The notes beneath the pieces were generated by a model. The model saw only the letters and a program-made list of their open reading frames with translations, made no database searches and was not told where the DNA came from. DNA of 64,000 bases from Leptolyngbyaceae cyanobacterium (GTDB lineage Bacteria; Cyanobacteriota; Cyanobacteriia; Cyanobacteriales; Aerosakkonemataceae), in the NCBI GenBank assembly GCA_036703985.1, contig DATNQN010000063.1, positions 1 through 64,000 of the forward strand, written 5' to 3'. How positions within the stretch are numbered: the stretch's first letter is position 1; every line of letters begins with the position of its first letter. Of this stretch, positions 34,756 to 42,679 are shown in pieces. A program made the translations under genes and the position numbers.

Positions 34756-36552
34756 ATGCCATTTGCTCCGATTTTTTCAGCCATTACTCGGCGTCGTTCG
34801 TTTTTGTTGTTACTCAGTTCTCTTGCTGCCTTTGCTTTTTCGGGATGCCAACCACTGAAATTAAACACTAATGCCGCGCAGGTGCCGCAAGTCGTGATTA
34901 GCGTTCTCAGCGACCCCAAAACTTTTAATTATCCTTTAAGTCAAGAATCACCGAATATTTTTGGTTACACTTACGAAGGTTTAATAACTGAAAATGGTCG
35001 GGGATTACTCGAACCTGCTTTAGCAGAATCTTGGGAAATTTCAGAGGACAGCAAAAAGATCGTGTTTACCCTAAGAAAAGGGTTGAAATGGTCAGATGGC
35101 AAACCTCTCACCGCAGATGACGTAATTTTTAGTTACAACGAAATTTACCTCAACGAAGCAATTCCTACTGATGCAAGAGACGTTCTGAGAATTGGGGAAA
35201 GTCGCGCTTTGCCAACAGTAAGAAAAATAGATGATTTGAGAATTGAATTCACTACTCCAGAACCTTTTGCTCCTTTCCTGCGAGTGACGGGATTGCCAAT
35301 TTTACCCGCTCACGTTTTGCGAGAATCAGTGCAAACTAAAGATTCGGAAGGAAAACCCAAATTTTTAAGTATGTGGGGTATCGATACGCCACCCAGTCAA
35401 ATTATCGTTAATGGGCCTTACGTTTTGGACAATTACGCTACCAGTCAGCGGGTAATATTTAAGCGGAATCCTTACTACTGGCGCAAAGATGCGGAGGGTA
35501 ATTCTCAACCTTATATTGAGAGAGTGATTTGGCAAATTGTCGAATCTACCGATACTTCTTTAATTCAGTTTCGTTCTGGTGGTTTGGATGCGGTTGGTGT
35601 TAGTCCGGAGTATTTTTCTCTGTTGAAAAAGGAAGAAAACAGGGGTGATTTTACTATTTATAATGGTGGCCCTGCTTCTGGTACGACGTTTCTTTCTTTT
35701 AATCTGAATAAAGGTAGCAAAAATGGCAAACTTTTAGTCGATCCGATTAAGTCAAGTTGGTTCCGAAACAAACCATTCCGCCAAGCTGTAGCTTATGCGA
35801 TCGATCGCCAAACCATGATTAACAATACCTTCCGAGGTTTAGGCGAAATGCAACATTCTCCGGTTTCCGTGCAAAGTCCTTATTACTTGTCACCATCGGA
35901 AGGATTAAAAGTCTACGATTACAATCCCCAAAAAGCCAAAGAATTGCTTTTAGAAGCCGGATTTAAATATAACGAAAGAGGTGAATTGTTAGATGAAAAA
36001 GGTAATCGAGTTCGCTTCACTTTGATTACTAATGCTGGTAATAAAACTCGCGAAGCAATGGGGGCACAAATCAAACAAGATTTGAGCAAAATTGGCATTC
36101 AAGTAGATTTTACTCCGATTGCTTGGAGCGCTTTTACAGATAAACTTTCTAATACTCTTGATTGGGAAGCACATCTTTTAGGTTTTACTGGTGGAGTAGA
36201 ACCAAATGATGGTGCAAATATCTGGAACAGTAGTGGCGGTTTGCACAGCTTTAATCAAGGGCCACAAGCGGGATCGCCCGTTCAAAATTGGGAGATTTCT
36301 GAGTGGGAAAAAGAGATCGATCGCTTAATGGTTGAAGGCGCACAAGAATTAGATGATGCCAAGCGCAAAGAAATTTATGCTAAATTTCAAAACATCGTGC
36401 AGGAAGAACTGCCTTTAATTTATTTAGTCAACCCATTATCAATGGGTGCAGTACGCAATAAAATTCAAGGAGTTGATTACTCTGCCTTGGGTGGCGCTTT
36501 CTGGAATCTCTATGAACTGAAAGTAACAGAACAAAAGCCAACTGCATTTTAG
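34756..36552 (+). CDS. Oligopeptide-type ABC substrate-binding lipoprotein, copy 2
   Basis: A 598-residue SBP_bac_5 lipoprotein closely related to the genes on both sides. The signal peptide contains an Arg pair (TRRRSF) and ends in the lipobox FSGC. Shared marks are 'ESWEISED', 'VFTLRKGLKWSDGKPLTADDV', 'PYYWRKDAEGN', 'FRQAVAYAIDRQ' and 'YDYNPQKAKELLLEAGF'. It ends soon after 'WNLYELKV'. It lies 227 bp after copy 1, with a MITE-like repeat between them, and 130 bp before copy 3. Whether the three are co-transcribed is uncertain because hairpins interrupt both gaps. Confidence 0.92.
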   Translation: MPFAPIFSAITRRRSFLLLLSSLAAFAFSGCQPLKLNTNAAQVPQVVISVLSDPKTFNYPLSQESPNIFGYTYEGLITENGRGLLEPALAESWEISEDSKKIVFTLRKGLKWSDGKPLTADDVIFSYNEIYLNEAIPTDARDVLRIGESRALPTVRKIDDLRIEFTTPEPFAPFLRVTGLPILPAHVLRESVQTKDSEGKPKFLSMWGIDTPPSQIIVNGPYVLDNYATSQRVIFKRNPYYWRKDAEGNSQPYIERVIWQIVESTDTSLIQFRSGGLDAVGVSPEYFSLLKKEENRGDFTIYNGGPASGTTFLSFNLNKGSKNGKLLVDPIKSSWFRNKPFRQAVAYAIDRQTMINNTFRGLGEMQHSPVSVQSPYYLSPSEGLKVYDYNPQKAKELLLEAGFKYNERGELLDEKGNRVRFTLITNAGNKTREAMGAQIKQDLSKIGIQVDFTPIAWSAFTDKLSNTLDWEAHLLGFTGGVEPNDGANIWNSSGGLHSFNQGPQAGSPVQNWEISEWEKEIDRLMVEGAQELDDAKRKEIYAKFQNIVQEELPLIYLVNPLSMGAVRNKIQGVDYSALGGAFWNLYELKVTEQKPTAF

Positions 36553-36560
36553 GATAGTAG

Positions 36561-36579
36561 GGTGCGTTATTAACGCACC
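36561..36579 (+). terminator. Hairpin after binding-protein copy 2
   Basis: GGTGCGTTA and TAACGCACC form a perfect 9-bp stem with a single-base centre, starting 9 bp after the stop codon at 36552. It is followed by TTATAATC rather than a T-run. It may be a terminator or a short repeat unit. Confidence 0.45.
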
Positions 36580-36590
36580 TTATAATCATA

Positions 36591-36645
36591 GTTTGTAGTA
36601 AGGACTTTAGTCCTTAATTTGAGGACTTTAGTCCTCACTACAAAC
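36591..36645. repeat. Inverted repeat, GTTTGTAGT family, copy A
   Basis: GTTTGTAGT at the left faces ACTACAAAC at the right. Each arm also contains its own small palindrome (AGGACTTTAGTCCT). A second copy with perfect 25-bp arms is at 48860-48914. This copy lies in the gap between binding-protein copies 2 and 3. Confidence 0.8.
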
Positions 36646-36682
36646 AAGCTTATAAATTATTTTTTCCAGATAATTATGCCAT

Positions 36683-38509
36683 ATGGGTTTTACTTTTGGA
36701 TTTCGTTTCAGGCGGTTAGCATCTATTATAATGCCGTTGATTTTAGGAATTATTTCTCTATTTGTCTTAACAAGTTGTAGCCCGACTAATTTTAAAATCA
36801 AAGCAGCACAAGTACCCCAAATAGTACTAACTGCCCTGAGCGATCCGAAAACTTTTAATCCTGCACTAAATCAAGAATTTCCTAACATTTTTCTATTTGC
36901 TTTTGACCATTTAACGGAAGAAAATGGCATAACTGGGGCAGTTGAACCATGTTTAGCTGAATCTTGGCAAATTTCGGAAGATAAAAAGCGGATAATTTTT
37001 ACCCTGCGAGAGGGTTTAAAGTGGTCTGATGGTGAACCATTAACCGCAGATGATGTAGTATTTACCTTTGAAGATGTCATTTTTAACAAAAAAATTCCTA
37101 CTGACTTCAAAGATTCATTCTCAATCGGTACATCTGGTAGTTTCCCACAAGTTCGCAAAATAGATCATCGCCGCGTCGAATTTATTTTACCAGAACCTTT
37201 TGCCCCATTACTAAGATCGGTGGCAGGGCCAGACGGTGCGTATATTCTGCCCAAGCACGTTTTACAAGAGTCAATTAAAACAACAGATGCGAATGGCAAT
37301 CCTCGGTTTATCTCTACTTGGGGAACCGATACCGACCCAACTAAAATTGTGGTCAATGGGCCGTATAAATTGGAGAGTTTTCTAAGCGGTCAGAGGTTAG
37401 TATTTCGCCGCAATCCTTACTATTGGCAACGAGATTCCCAAGGGAATCAATTGCCGTATATCGAGCGAATTATCTGGCAGTTTATGGAAAATACAGATAC
37501 TCAATTGTTGAGTTTTCGGTCTGGGGATTTGGATGTGATGGGAGATGTGCGTCCGTTACGACCGGAGTATTTTTCTTTGTTGAAAAAAGAAGAAAAAAGA
37601 GGAAAGTTTAAGGTTTATAACGGTGGGCCTTGGTCGGGGACAACTTATATTACTTTTAATCTTAGTCAGGCAAGGGATAAAAATAATCGTCCAATTGTCG
37701 ATCCGATTAAGTCGCGTTGGTTTAATAATTTGGCATTTCGGCAAGCGGTTGCTTATGGGATCGATCGCGATAAAATGCTGAATAATATTTTTCGGGGCAT
37801 TGGTGAAAAGCAAAATTCTCCGATTTCGGTGCAAAGTCCTTACTATCTTGACCCAAAAGATGGGTTGAAAGTGTATGAATACAATCCAGAAAAAGCGAAA
37901 GAATTATTGCTGAATGCGGGGTTTAAATATAACGATCGCCAACAACTCCTCGATGCAGAAGGTAACTTGGTGCGCTTTACTTTCCTCACCAACACTGGTA
38001 ACAAAATCCGCGAAGCTATAGGTGTTCAAGTTAAAGACGATCTGAGCAGAATTGGAATGCAAATTGATTTCACTCCGATTAACTTTAATGTCCTGGTCGA
38101 TAAGATTAATAATTCGCGGGAGTGGGAAGCGCACATGATCGGTTTTACAGGAGGAATCGAACCGCATGGTTTAACAAATTTATGGACGAGTCGTGGCGGT
38201 TCCCACTCATTTAATTTGGCACCTCAAGTGGGTCAGTTACCTATTTCTGGTTGGCAACCTTTAGACTGGGAATTAGAGATCGATCGCTTATTTATGGAAG
38301 GGGCGCGAGAATTAGATGAAACTAAGCGCAAAGCTATTTATGGTGAGTTTCAGCGGATCGTGCAGGAAAATGTACCCGTGATTTATTTGGTGAATGAAAC
38401 TGCTTTGATGGCAGTGCGCGATCGCATTACCGGATTAAAATATTCTGGCTTACCCAGTTGGGGTTTGTGGAACATTCAAGAACTTAAAATTATCAAAAAA
38501 CTGGGTTGA
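36683..38509 (+). CDS. Oligopeptide-type ABC substrate-binding lipoprotein, copy 3
   Basis: A 608-residue SBP_bac_5 lipoprotein, the third tandem paralogue. The lipobox is LTSC after a long hydrophobic h-region. It shares 'LREGLKWSDGEPLTADDVVFT', 'PYYWQRDSQGN', 'FRQAVAYGIDRDK' and 'YNPEKAKELLLNAGF' with the others but is the most diverged in its central lobe, for example 'SVAGPDGAYILPKHV' and 'GDVRPLRPEYFS'. That would fit a different ligand. A second tnpB element begins almost directly after its stop codon. The transport partner is presumably encoded elsewhere in the genome. Confidence 0.92.
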   Translation: MGFTFGFRFRRLASIIMPLILGIISLFVLTSCSPTNFKIKAAQVPQIVLTALSDPKTFNPALNQEFPNIFLFAFDHLTEENGITGAVEPCLAESWQISEDKKRIIFTLREGLKWSDGEPLTADDVVFTFEDVIFNKKIPTDFKDSFSIGTSGSFPQVRKIDHRRVEFILPEPFAPLLRSVAGPDGAYILPKHVLQESIKTTDANGNPRFISTWGTDTDPTKIVVNGPYKLESFLSGQRLVFRRNPYYWQRDSQGNQLPYIERIIWQFMENTDTQLLSFRSGDLDVMGDVRPLRPEYFSLLKKEEKRGKFKVYNGGPWSGTTYITFNLSQARDKNNRPIVDPIKSRWFNNLAFRQAVAYGIDRDKMLNNIFRGIGEKQNSPISVQSPYYLDPKDGLKVYEYNPEKAKELLLNAGFKYNDRQQLLDAEGNLVRFTFLTNTGNKIREAIGVQVKDDLSRIGMQIDFTPINFNVLVDKINNSREWEAHMIGFTGGIEPHGLTNLWTSRGGSHSFNLAPQVGQLPISGWQPLDWELEIDRLFMEGARELDETKRKAIYGEFQRIVQENVPVIYLVNETALMAVRDRITGLKYSGLPSWGLWNIQELKIIKKLG

Positions 38510-38511
38510 AA

Positions 38512-39650
38512 ACCCCGTCCTTCTAGGACGGCTTTCCCATGCAATAAGACGCTAATAATTGTTAATTTATTACACATATTTGTGTGACTTAGATTACCAT
38601 AAATATGTGGTAATAAGGTCGATAAACCATGTTTGTATTCGAGTTTAAATGCGTAGGCAAACCAAAGCAGTACACAGCAATTGAAGAAGCTATTCGCACA
38701 TCTCAATTCATCAGGAACAAATGTCTGAGATATTGGATGGATAATAGAGGTGTCAATGGCTACGACCTCAATAAATACACTGCCAAACTAGCCAAGGAAT
38801 TCCCCTTCGCCAATAAACTCAACTCGACAGCTAGACAAGCATCTGCTGAGCGTTGCTGGAGTGCTATCGCTAGATTCTTTGATAACTGCCAGAAGAAAAC
38901 ACCCGGCAAGAAAGGGTATCCAAAATTCAAAAAGAATCAACGTTCGGTAGAATACAAAAAATCTGGTTGGAACCTTTCTGAAGACAGGAAAAAAATAACC
39001 TTCACCGACAAAAACAAAATCGGTACTCTTAAACTAATCGGCACTCGTGATTTGCACTTCTATCAATTAGAGCAAATCCAACGAGTTGGTTAAGGGTTCT
39101 CACAATAGAAGGAAAGCAGTTAACCGATTGGGAAGAAAACACATGAAAGTCTCTCGCCAACGTAAAGACTTCGCCGTGAAATTGGCAAGGTGCGTAATGA
39201 AATCTCACGATTTCGTGGCGTTTGAAGACTTGAAGGTGCAGAACATGGTCAAGAATCATCGCCTAGCCAAATCAATTAATGACGCCGGATGGTATTTGTT
39301 TCGGGAATGGTTAAAGTATTTTGCTACTAAGTTTGGCAAAGTAGCTGTTCCTGTTTTACCTCACTTTACCAGCCAAGAATGTTCTAATTGTGGCGATAAA
39401 GTGAAAAAGTCCCTGTCAGTACGAACTCACTTGTGTAAGTGTGGAACTGTACTAGACAGGGATGAAAATGCTGCAATTAATATTCTGATGAAAGCGCTGA
39501 AATTGATGGGCTATATTGCAAATACCGTGGGACACACGGAAATTCACGCTGGCGGAGAAATGACCCTCTACTTAAACCTGGACTCAGCGCTTAAGCAAGG
39601 TTGTTCTATGATGCAAGAATCCTCACGCCTTTAGGCTGAGGAGTGTCAAA
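38512..39650 (+). mobile_element. Decayed tnpB-only IS200/IS605 element
   Basis: A left-end hairpin (38515-38531: CCGTCC, loop TTCTA, GGACGG) and a right-end hairpin (39620-39642: TCCTCA-C-GCC, loop TTTA, GGC-TGAGGA) flank a tnpB that carries an internal deletion. No tnpA is present. The left end abuts the stop codon of binding-protein copy 3 and the right end lies 25 bp upstream of larB. Hairpin sequences differ from those of the 30445-31835 element, so the two are different families. Confidence 0.7.
38629..39634 (+). pseudogene. TnpB (OrfB) with RuvC-I deletion and frameshift
   Basis: The N-terminal part (38629-39093, 154 residues) ends at 'FYQLEQIQR'. Translation then hits TAA at 39091. 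The C-terminal part resumes in another frame at about 39090 with 'VKGSHNRRKAVNRLG' and runs to 39634. In full-length relatives about 60 residues lie between these two points, including the RuvC-I Asp (GLDVGL-type motif). They are missing here, so the first catalytic Asp is absent. The remaining Glu (in 'FEDLKVQNM'), the zinc ribbon (CSNC ... CKC) and the last Asp (LDRDENAA) are intact. The protein cannot be an active nuclease. Confidence 0.85.
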
Positions 39651-39674
39651 GATAAGAAAACTTGAGTATATCCC

Positions 39675-40448
39675 GTGACACAACCTGAAATTGTCCGCAA
39701 TCTACTGCAATCCGTCGCTGATGGTAAAGTCAGCCCAGAAGCAGCCTTAGACAAACTAAAATACTTCGATTTTGAACCAGTAGAAGATTTTGCTCGCATC
39801 GATCACCATCGTCAATTGCGTACTGGATTCCCAGAAGTAATTTGGGGACTCGGCAAAACACCCGATCAAATCGCCCAAATTATCGAAGTGATGCGCCAGC
39901 GCAACCCAGTTGTGATGGCAACGCGAATCGAACCAGAAGTTTACGTGCAGATCGAGGAAAAGGTTCCTCACCTTTATTACTATCCAAATGCCCGGATTTG
40001 CGCCACCGCACCCGCCGCCCTCCAACCCCAGTACCCCGGTATTATCGGCATCCTTTCTGCTGGTACCGCCGATTTACCCGTAGCTGAAGAAGCTGCCATC
40101 ACCGCCGAATTATGCGGCTTCCAAGTGCAACGCCTCTGGGATGTGGGTGTCGCTGGTATCCACCGCTTGCTGAGTAACCGTCACGTCATCGCTGAATGCA
40201 ACGTGCTAATTGTGGTGGCTGGAATGGAAGGCGCTTTACCCAGCGTGGTGGCAGGTTTGGCAGATTCGCCAGTGATTGCCGTTCCCACCAGCATCGGTTA
40301 CGGCGCGAGTTTTGGCGGCCTCGCCCCGCTCTTGACAATGCTCAATTCTTGTGCTGTAGGAGTAGGGGTCGTCAACATTGATAACGGTTTTGGTGCTGCT
40401 ATGTTAGCTGGGCAAATTCTCAGAACAGCACAAAAGTTGCGGTTATAG
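39675..40448 (+). CDS. larB: Nickel pincer cofactor biosynthesis protein LarB
   Basis: A 257-residue AIR-carboxylase-like protein. LarB carboxylates and hydrolyses nicotinic acid adenine dinucleotide in the first step of nickel-pincer nucleotide synthesis, before LarE and LarC. The PurE-like domain (about 120-257) has 'GIIGILSAGTADLPVAEEAAITAELCG', 'VGVAGIHRLL', 'VAGMEGALPSVVAGL' and 'PTSIGYGASFGGLAPLLTMLNSCA'. The start is GTG at 39675 (after TATATCCC), and it matches the family N-terminus (LLQSVADGKVSPEAAL). No larA, larC or larE lies in this window. Cyanobacteria often carry larB alone, so its partner here is unclear. Confidence 0.93.
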   Translation: MTQPEIVRNLLQSVADGKVSPEAALDKLKYFDFEPVEDFARIDHHRQLRTGFPEVIWGLGKTPDQIAQIIEVMRQRNPVVMATRIEPEVYVQIEEKVPHLYYYPNARICATAPAALQPQYPGIIGILSAGTADLPVAEEAAITAELCGFQVQRLWDVGVAGIHRLLSNRHVIAECNVLIVVAGMEGALPSVVAGLADSPVIAVPTSIGYGASFGGLAPLLTMLNSCAVGVGVVNIDNGFGAAMLAGQILRTAQKLRL

Positions 40449-40526
40449 TTAGAGGATAGGGGAAAAATTTGCGACAAAATTGGTAGTAGGAAAATTTTAC
40501 TCAGAAAACTAGGAGGGTAATCCTTT

Positions 40527-40835
40527 ATGTCGGAATCGGACTTTGAAAAGCCAGTAGATGGTTTAATGCAAGAGATTCAAGCTCATTTGACATCAGTAAA
40601 AGTTGAATCGGAAATTGATAAGTTAGTTAATGGCTTGCTCGAACAAATCCAAGGTCATTTGGAAAAAGCCAAAAATAACCAGAGTTTGCTCGAACCAGCA
40701 GATATTAACATTTTGTCTGCTTCACTAGAACGATTGCACAATATTCGTTTAACCAGAGAAGGCGCTCATTTGCAACGGAAATTTATGAAAAAGTTTGACA
40801 ATTTTGGCCCGTTTAAACAACCGCCGAATACTTAG
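40527..40835 (+). CDS. Small helical hypothetical protein
   Basis: A 102-residue acidic then basic protein without a signal peptide or membrane span. It has a good ribosome-binding site (AGGAGG at 40511-40516). Two similar amphipathic helices are visible, 'GLMQEIQAHL' and 'GLLEQIQGHLEKA', which suggests an internal duplication or a coiled coil. The C-terminus is 'LQRKFMKKFDNFGPFKQPP'. It lies 78 bp downstream of larB on the same strand and may be co-transcribed. I do not recognise it. Confidence 0.65.
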   Translation: MSESDFEKPVDGLMQEIQAHLTSVKVESEIDKLVNGLLEQIQGHLEKAKNNQSLLEPADINILSASLERLHNIRLTREGAHLQRKFMKKFDNFGPFKQPPNT

Positions 40836-40874
40836 TATTGTTTAACTCTCTACTACGTTCGATATTCTGGTAGT

Positions 40875-40901
40875 GGGAAGGGGAAGGGGCAGGGGGAGGG
40901 G
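40875..40901 (+). repeat. G-quadruplex-like G-tract cluster
   Basis: Five runs of three to five G separated by AA, AA, CA and A (GGGAAGGGGAAGGGG...). The tract lies in the intergenic gap 29 bp upstream of the 40930 start codon. Similar tracts are at 1-27 and, as its complement, inside the CHAT gene near 58225-58254. Confidence 0.55.
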
Positions 40902-40929
40902 TGCATCGAAAATGATTTAAACGTAAAAT

Positions 40930-41766
40930 ATGCCGAATTCTAATGGCAATTCGAGACTGCCACCAAATTCCCATCATAAAAATTTAATTATTTCATTAAT
41001 TTCCTTAATTTTCTTTGGTTTAGAGATTCTTTTTAGAATTTTTAAATGCTATTTAGGTGAATTTTACTCGCTGTTCTGGATAAACTTTGCATTTTTAATT
41101 TTCTTATTTTATTGGCCAACTTACTTCTCAGCTAATCCTGCGATCGGCCAACCAATTTCTCAGAGAGAGCGATATCGCATATTTTTGACGGCGCTACTCA
41201 GGGCAATTTTTTATTTAATATGTTTTTCTATTTTACTAGTAATTATTTTGTTTTTCCTAAAAAAAGGCATTAGCGATACTTTGCAGTTTTTGCCTTTATT
41301 GTTATTTTGGCCGCTTTACGTATCGATTCAAGTCAGGCGAAATTTCCGTCACATCATATTACCATTTGCCATTAGTATGGTGACTTTGGTATCGATTCAG
41401 TTAACTAATCCTGCTAATCCAACTTTGAAAACATTCGATAATCACTTAACAGGTTTTGAAAAAGTAGTAGCAATGGTAAAATCGGGAGAAATCGCCACAT
41501 CTGCTAATCAAGTCGGAGCGGAAATTCTTCTTCCTTGCGAGTATCGTCATCTAGTTGGCTGTCCCCACAGGAAAATTCGGATTAGCAAAGAAGGAAAAAC
41601 AGATGTGATTTTCTTTTGTAGTGAGATGTCTTTTTGGGGTAATAGAATTGCTGGTTTTGTTTATAGGTCGGATAATAAAGATATATCTGTAAATACTTCC
41701 GGAAATTCAGGAATTCTAGAAGTAAGAAAATTAAAAGATAATTGGTTTTGGCAAGTAGAAAACTAG
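40930..41766 (+). CDS. Membrane protein of unknown function
   Basis: A 278-residue protein with about five hydrophobic spans in the first 155 residues (for example 'NLIISLISLIFFGLEILF', 'FAFLIFLFYWPTYF', 'AIFYLICFSILLVIILFFL' and 'FLPLLLFWPLYVSIQV'). A soluble C-terminal half follows with two Cys in 'LPCEYRHLVGCPHRKIRI'. The C-terminal part has beta-rich text ending 'VRKLKDNWFWQVEN'. I do not recognise the family. It is on the same strand as the small hypothetical before it and the dioxygenase after it. Confidence 0.7.
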   Translation: MPNSNGNSRLPPNSHHKNLIISLISLIFFGLEILFRIFKCYLGEFYSLFWINFAFLIFLFYWPTYFSANPAIGQPISQRERYRIFLTALLRAIFYLICFSILLVIILFFLKKGISDTLQFLPLLLFWPLYVSIQVRRNFRHIILPFAISMVTLVSIQLTNPANPTLKTFDNHLTGFEKVVAMVKSGEIATSANQVGAEILLPCEYRHLVGCPHRKIRISKEGKTDVIFFCSEMSFWGNRIAGFVYRSDNKDISVNTSGNSGILEVRKLKDNWFWQVEN

Positions 41767-41826
41767 TACCCATTGTGAGTAGTTACAATTAGATCGATCG
41801 GCAAATTTTTAGAACAGGAAAAAATC

Positions 41827-42654
41827 ATGCAAAATATAATGCCCGTGATTTTTGTGGGACATGGAGCAACCATATTTACGATGAACTCTCAAGATCCCAC
41901 TCACGTTCGCTTTCAAGAAATTGGCAGGGAGTTAAAAGCAAATCCACCACAAGCAATTTTATGCGTATCAGCCCACTTTATTGAGTCTAAATTTATAGTT
42001 ACTGCTGCACAAAAACCACCTACTATCCACGATCATCCGGTGCAGGATCTTTACTCGTGGAAATATCCCGCGCCTGGTCATCCTGAATTGGCGCTGAGAA
42101 TTTGCAATCGCCTAAATAGCGTCGGTCTACAAAGCAGTACCGATCCCCGACGAGGTATCGATCACGGTGCTTGGATTCCCGCATCTTTAATGTTTCCAGA
42201 AGCACGAATTCCCGTATTGCAAGTTTCCCTACATCAAAGTTACGATTTAAACCTGCATTTCCGATTAGGTCAAGCGCTGGAGGTTTTGCGACATGAAGGC
42301 GTTTTGATTATTTGCAGTGGCGGCGTTACCCACAATCAGCAAGAGTTTCGGCGCGGGTATTTTAGCGGTGCGGATGTAAATGTACCAGCTAATTGGAGTA
42401 AAGAATTTGATGATTGGGTGAGCGATTTATTAACGGTTAAGTCTCCGCAGCATTGGAAAGAACTCCTAAATTTTCAATATCATCATTTGAGCGATATTTC
42501 TCATCCCACGATCGAACATTTTTTGCCAATGCTCGTTGCTATTGGCGCTGGCGATCGCGATAATTTAGGTGCAGCCCAAGCCGTTAAATTACATACGGGT
42601 TTTCAACACAGTCTTTCCACATCAGCCTTTTTATTTAATTACCTACATAATTGA
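41827..42654 (+). CDS. Class III extradiol ring-cleavage dioxygenase (DODA/YgiD type)
   Basis: A 275-residue LigB-superfamily enzyme of the 4,5-DOPA dioxygenase group. The metal and acid-base residues are in 'VIFVGHGAT' (first His), 'CVSAHFIES' (second His), 'GIDHGAWIP' (catalytic His) and 'LPMLVAIGAG'. E. coli YgiD and plant DODA cleave L-DOPA extradiol. The cyanobacterial substrate is not established. Zinc or Fe(II) is expected. Its start has AGGAAAAAATC in front, a weak but usable ribosome-binding site. It converges with the 42680 gene, with heptad repeats in the gap. Confidence 0.92.
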   Translation: MQNIMPVIFVGHGATIFTMNSQDPTHVRFQEIGRELKANPPQAILCVSAHFIESKFIVTAAQKPPTIHDHPVQDLYSWKYPAPGHPELALRICNRLNSVGLQSSTDPRRGIDHGAWIPASLMFPEARIPVLQVSLHQSYDLNLHFRLGQALEVLRHEGVLIICSGGVTHNQQEFRRGYFSGADVNVPANWSKEFDDWVSDLLTVKSPQHWKELLNFQYHHLSDISHPTIEHFLPMLVAIGAGDRDNLGAAQAVKLHTGFQHSLSTSAFLFNYLHN

Positions 42655-42657
42655 TTC

Positions 42658-42676
42658 ACCCTTCATCCTTCATCCT
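42658..42676. repeat. TTCATCC heptad repeat
   Basis: Two to three CTTCATC units lie between the convergent dioxygenase and the 42680 gene. It is the same unit as the in-gene repeat at 3486-3520. Confidence 0.5.
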
Positions 42677-42679
42677 TTC

